Source: Terriglobia bacterium (GTDB lineage Bacteria; Acidobacteriota; Terriglobia; Terriglobales; Acidobacteriaceae). From it: DNA of 64,000 bases. The position numbers were made by a program, and so were the translations under genes. Under the pieces are notes generated by a model. That model saw only the letters and a program-made list of their open reading frames with translations. It was not told the origin of the DNA and did no database searches. Positions within the stretch are counted from its first letter, which is position 1; every line of letters begins with the position of its first letter. Below, piece by piece: positions 61,264 through 64,000 of this stretch. The stretch lies in the NCBI GenBank assembly GCA_020072645.1, contig JAIQGK010000012.1, forward strand, positions 186,001-250,000, in the 5' to 3' direction.

Positions 61264-62282
61264 AACGGCTGAAAAAGTCATTTGTGAGCAATAGCTACGA
61301 AGAACGAGCCGTCGCATGCTTCAAGGCTCTCGCAATTGGAGACGCCATCGGCAAGCAAACTGAAACGCTCTCCTATTCAGATGTAGGGTACTGGTATCCA
61401 GACGGAATTTGCGGATTCCAAGGCTCTGCCGGGGACATCATCCCACGGTACGTGGGCAACCGGAAATATAAATGGCGGATCGGCGAGACGACCGACGACA
61501 CTGAGCAAACTATAGCAGTAGCGAGGGCAATACTCGGCCAACAGGAAGTGTCTCACACCGCGATTGGTCGCGAGCTGCTAAAGTGCCGTAAATCTCTGCA
61601 TCCCGGTATTGCGTCATTTTGGACATTTCATCAGATAGGCGATCCCAATCGCGTAACATCGGAGGGCGACGGCTGCGGTGCAGCGATGCGTGTCGCGCCT
61701 GTTGGAATACTTTATTCGCCAAAGCGTTTAGATGAATTAGTTCGTGGCGCGTATGAATCATCCATCCCGACCCACGGTGGTCAATTGGCCATATGCGCTG
61801 CAGCGGCCGTTGCCGCGGCAATCTCTGCGGCCCTGGAAGGGTTTCCTGCAGCTCAAGTGTTGGAACTGGCCCTGGCAGCCGCTCGTAAAGCCGAAATCTT
61901 CACACCTTTGGCCGGCAGCAACGCTGGATTGAATATCGCCGAATCAATCCTGGAAATGCATTCAGCGCTTTCGAAGCCCGGTGCGTTGATGGTAAGGGAG
62001 CTTGCGGAGAAATTCTTCCCGGACGGGCCTGGAACCAAGGTGCCTCTAGCAATAAATCTTGCTTTAATCACGGAGTCTGCTGAACAAACGACGTTGCTTG
62101 CTGCAAATCTTGGCGGTGACTCAGATTCGGTAGCATCGATAGGTTCGGCAATCGCAGGGTCGCTTCGCCCGGAAACGGTCAACGAAAATTGGTACCGCGT
62201 GGTTCAGTCTGTAAACGGCGAGGAACTCATTGACCTTGCGCAGGCTCTTGCCAAGCGCCGCTTGGCTGGCGCCTTCAAATAG
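61254..62282 (+). CDS. ADP-ribosylglycohydrolase-family protein
   Basis: A 342-residue protein of the DraG/ARH family, which removes ADP-ribose from proteins or small molecules. Metal motifs are present: ALAIGDAIGKQTE, GETTDDTEQT and the C-terminal NLGGDSDSVASIGSAIAG. ATG 61254 lies inside the dus 3' end; a GTG at 61284 is a possible later start. No ADP-ribosyltransferase partner is seen nearby. The codon mix looks plainer and AT-richer than in dus, which could mean a different origin. Confidence 0.85.
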   Translation: MRLKRLKKSFVSNSYEERAVACFKALAIGDAIGKQTETLSYSDVGYWYPDGICGFQGSAGDIIPRYVGNRKYKWRIGETTDDTEQTIAVARAILGQQEVSHTAIGRELLKCRKSLHPGIASFWTFHQIGDPNRVTSEGDGCGAAMRVAPVGILYSPKRLDELVRGAYESSIPTHGGQLAICAAAAVAAAISAALEGFPAAQVLELALAAARKAEIFTPLAGSNAGLNIAESILEMHSALSKPGALMVRELAEKFFPDGPGTKVPLAINLALITESAEQTTLLAANLGGDSDSVASIGSAIAGSLRPETVNENWYRVVQSVNGEELIDLAQALAKRRLAGAFK

Positions 62283-62314
62283 GCGCAATTCTTTTCAGCA
62301 TTTTCTTTCCAAAA

Positions 62315-64000
62315 TCATTTGACCGGGATCACGCCCAGCGCCTTATCCATATCTGCCACCTGAAACACGATGCCATCTTTCACCACGGTCTTTACGCGTC
62401 GAATATCGCTGATGTGGGTCGCCGGATCGCCGTCGACGAGAATCACATCTGCGAGCTTGCCCGGAGCGATGGAGCCGAGTTCACCGTCACGCTTGACCAC
62501 GCGTGCAGCCCCAAGAGTGGCAAGCTGGAGAACTTTCGGCGCGGGAATGCCGGCTTTTACATAAAGCTCAAGTTCGCGGTGAAGAGCAAAGCCGGCGAGG
62601 GAATCAGTACCTGCCACGATTGGCACGCCGGAGTCATAGAACGCCTTAGCCATGTCGAGCATACGCTGAAAAGAATCCTGATAGCGCTGGTCCTGGCCGG
62701 CAGGGACTGGCAGCCCGCCATAGAGAAAGCCACGCCGCACCTGCGCCGGCATGGAATCTGCCACGGCGGCGTAGCCTTGCGCCATTTTGCCGGGACGATC
62801 ATCAATCATGCTCTCAAAGATGCTGAGCGTGGGATCAAGAACGATCTTGTGCTCTTTCAAAAGCTGAATGAAGTCCTGTACCTGCTCTGATTTTGGATCG
62901 ATCTCAGCGCCGTGAGCGGCGACCTCAGTAAAGCGGGCCGGGGTGCGAGTGTCTTTTAGCTGTGGCATGAAGTTCAGGAAGATGAAATTCATGTGCTGAA
63001 TTTCGTCTACGCCATCACGCACGAACTGCTCCGCATTTATTCCTGAAGGAACGTGTCCGCTCACGCGCATGCCGTGGGCATGCGCCATCTCAACAATTTT
63101 GGGCAAGAGCTCAGGCTTGAGCGAGCTATAGACCTTGATCTGGATATAGCCGAGCTTGGCATAGTTATCGATTGCGGCTTTGGCTTCTTCTTCAGTATCG
63201 GCAAAAACTTTGGTTGGCCCCTGATAGGGGCCGCGACCATCAATGAATCCGGCCATTACGATACGCGGGCCGATTTCTGTCCCGGCATCGAAGCGGCTGC
63301 GCGTCTGTATGAGGAAATCAGTATCGTTGGCCAGGTCGCGGACAGAAGTTACGCCACAAGCCATGTGCAGAAGGCCATCACCGGGTGCGACGTGAACATG
63401 CATATCCCAAAGGCCGGGCATCAGGGTTTTGCCGGTGGCGTCAATGGTCTCAGCGTTTTTCGGAAGCGGCACCTGGCCGTCAGCGCCGACAGCAGTGATC
63501 TTATTGCCCGTGATGACCACAGTGCGATTCGGCAGCATTTGTGCTGATTCGGAATCGAACAGGTTGGCGTGCACGAAGACCAGAGGACTTGTTGGTTTGT
63601 GGGCAAGAGTCTGCGCCAGCTTCTTTGAGCGCTCATTGTCAAATTTGTCCTGCTCTTTAAGCAGATCGGCAGCGGCGCTTTCCCAGCCTTCTGGAATCAC
63701 GGAATTCCAGGAGGAGACAAAAGCGAAAAACTTTCCGTCCTGTTCCAGCCAGAGTGGGACGGGAGAGAACCCAAGGCCGCTGATGGCGTATTGAGCGACG
63801 GTACGCGACTGGCCATTGGCGTTGATCTTGAGATCGCCGCGCTTCTCAATGGAGGCCTCGCCTTCAGGAAGCAGAGGTAGTCTGTGTCCTGGAGCGGCGA
63901 GCAGCACCTGCGCCAACAGGCCTGTTTCTTCAGTGGCGCCGGAAATGCTGGCATAAAACGCTTTTCCGTTTGTGCTTTTGTGTCCTTCTTCAGACCGGTT
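62315..64000 (-). CDS. amidohydrolase-family protein, N-terminus beyond the window
   Basis: The minus-strand frame is open to base 64000, so at least 562 residues are visible and the start is missing. It is a metal-dependent amidohydrolase: first metal motif LWDMHVHVAPGDG, GHVPSGINAEQF, the IVAGTDSLAGF Asp and the C-terminal LADVILVDGDPATHISDIRR. The N-terminal ~140 visible residues are a separate domain ahead of the usual composite fold (FVHANLFDSESAQML). Substrate unknown; imidazolonepropionase/prolidase-like relatives are often exported. Confidence 0.85.
   Translation of the reverse strand, partial: NRSEEGHKSTNGKAFYASISGATEETGLLAQVLLAAPGHRLPLLPEGEASIEKRGDLKINANGQSRTVAQYAISGLGFSPVPLWLEQDGKFFAFVSSWNSVIPEGWESAAADLLKEQDKFDNERSKKLAQTLAHKPTSPLVFVHANLFDSESAQMLPNRTVVITGNKITAVGADGQVPLPKNAETIDATGKTLMPGLWDMHVHVAPGDGLLHMACGVTSVRDLANDTDFLIQTRSRFDAGTEIGPRIVMAGFIDGRGPYQGPTKVFADTEEEAKAAIDNYAKLGYIQIKVYSSLKPELLPKIVEMAHAHGMRVSGHVPSGINAEQFVRDGVDEIQHMNFIFLNFMPQLKDTRTPARFTEVAAHGAEIDPKSEQVQDFIQLLKEHKIVLDPTLSIFESMIDDRPGKMAQGYAAVADSMPAQVRRGFLYGGLPVPAGQDQRYQDSFQRMLDMAKAFYDSGVPIVAGTDSLAGFALHRELELYVKAGIPAPKVLQLATLGAARVVKRDGELGSIAPGKLADVILVDGDPATHISDIRRVKTVVKDGIVFQVADMDKALGVIPVK

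Noticed and set aside
1-64000. tRNA, rRNA and CRISPR arrays
   Set aside because: No T-arm-like GTTCGAATCC pattern with pairing, no rRNA sequence and no regularly spaced repeats with unique spacers.

Overview
The window looks like a chromosomal segment of a soil-type Acidobacteriota (Terriglobia/Koribacter-like). This is inferred from gene content, not from a search. The envelope is Gram-negative (LptD, TonB/ExbB/ExbD, SurA-like foldase). Secreted proteins end in a hydrophobic hairpin plus a Cys-Gly-Gly stretch, as I associate with this phylum. Short palindromic and dispersed repeats fill many gaps. I found no rRNA, tRNA, CRISPR array, transposase or integrase.

Layout. 1-3.9 kb: LptD C-terminus, LarE, a DsbA-like thioredoxin and a SurA-like lipoprotein. 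4.0-5.7 kb: a HipB/HipA module behind repeated AAATAGGG operators. 5.9-16.3 kb, all minus: biotin carboxyl carrier and biotin carboxylase; a TonB-ExbB-ExbD-ExbD-TPR lipoprotein unit; secF, secD, yajC and tgt. 16.4-19.1 kb: an HExxH membrane protein, an orphan HigA-like antitoxin between two copies of one gene's 3' end, an FlK-type thioesterase and a His/Asp-rich secreted protein. 19.2-21.8 kb: hslV, a DUF3052 gene and hslU. 22-29.4 kb: CADD-type PABA protein, fibronectin III lipoprotein, gamma-glutamyltransferase, TIM-barrel isomerase, AsnRS and arginase.

29.8-40.5 kb: small secreted or membrane proteins, Ddl, CysK, an addiction-module antitoxin remnant beside a 5'-defective OppD-like ATPase, a phosphoesterase-RNase HI-RidA operon, HU, RsmD and a site-2 protease with CBS domains. 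40.6-51.3 kb: a DPP-IV-like peptidase, an MBL hydrolase, two surface proteins with the same C-terminal hairpin/lipobox module, an M28-like protein lacking its catalytic Glu pair, and a purine permease-deaminase pair. 51.3-56.3 kb holds an unrecognised protein with a complete RecB-like PD-(D/E)XK signature, translationally coupled to a membrane protein, then a degenerate UvrC-like protein and a DnaC-like helicase loader. 56.5-64 kb: an oversized malate-synthase-family protein, a small membrane protein, RpmE, a tRNA-dihydrouridine synthase overlapping an ADP-ribosylglycohydrolase, and a partial amidohydrolase.

Most interesting: the PD-(D/E)XK/membrane pair (51.3-53.8 kb), the C-terminal hairpin plus internal lipobox shared by two secreted proteins, the antitoxin inserted between duplicated gene ends (16.9-17.6 kb), the likely self-sacrificing PABA synthase (22 kb), and degenerate or insertion-bearing housekeeping enzymes (UvrC-like, M28-like, Tgt, Dus).
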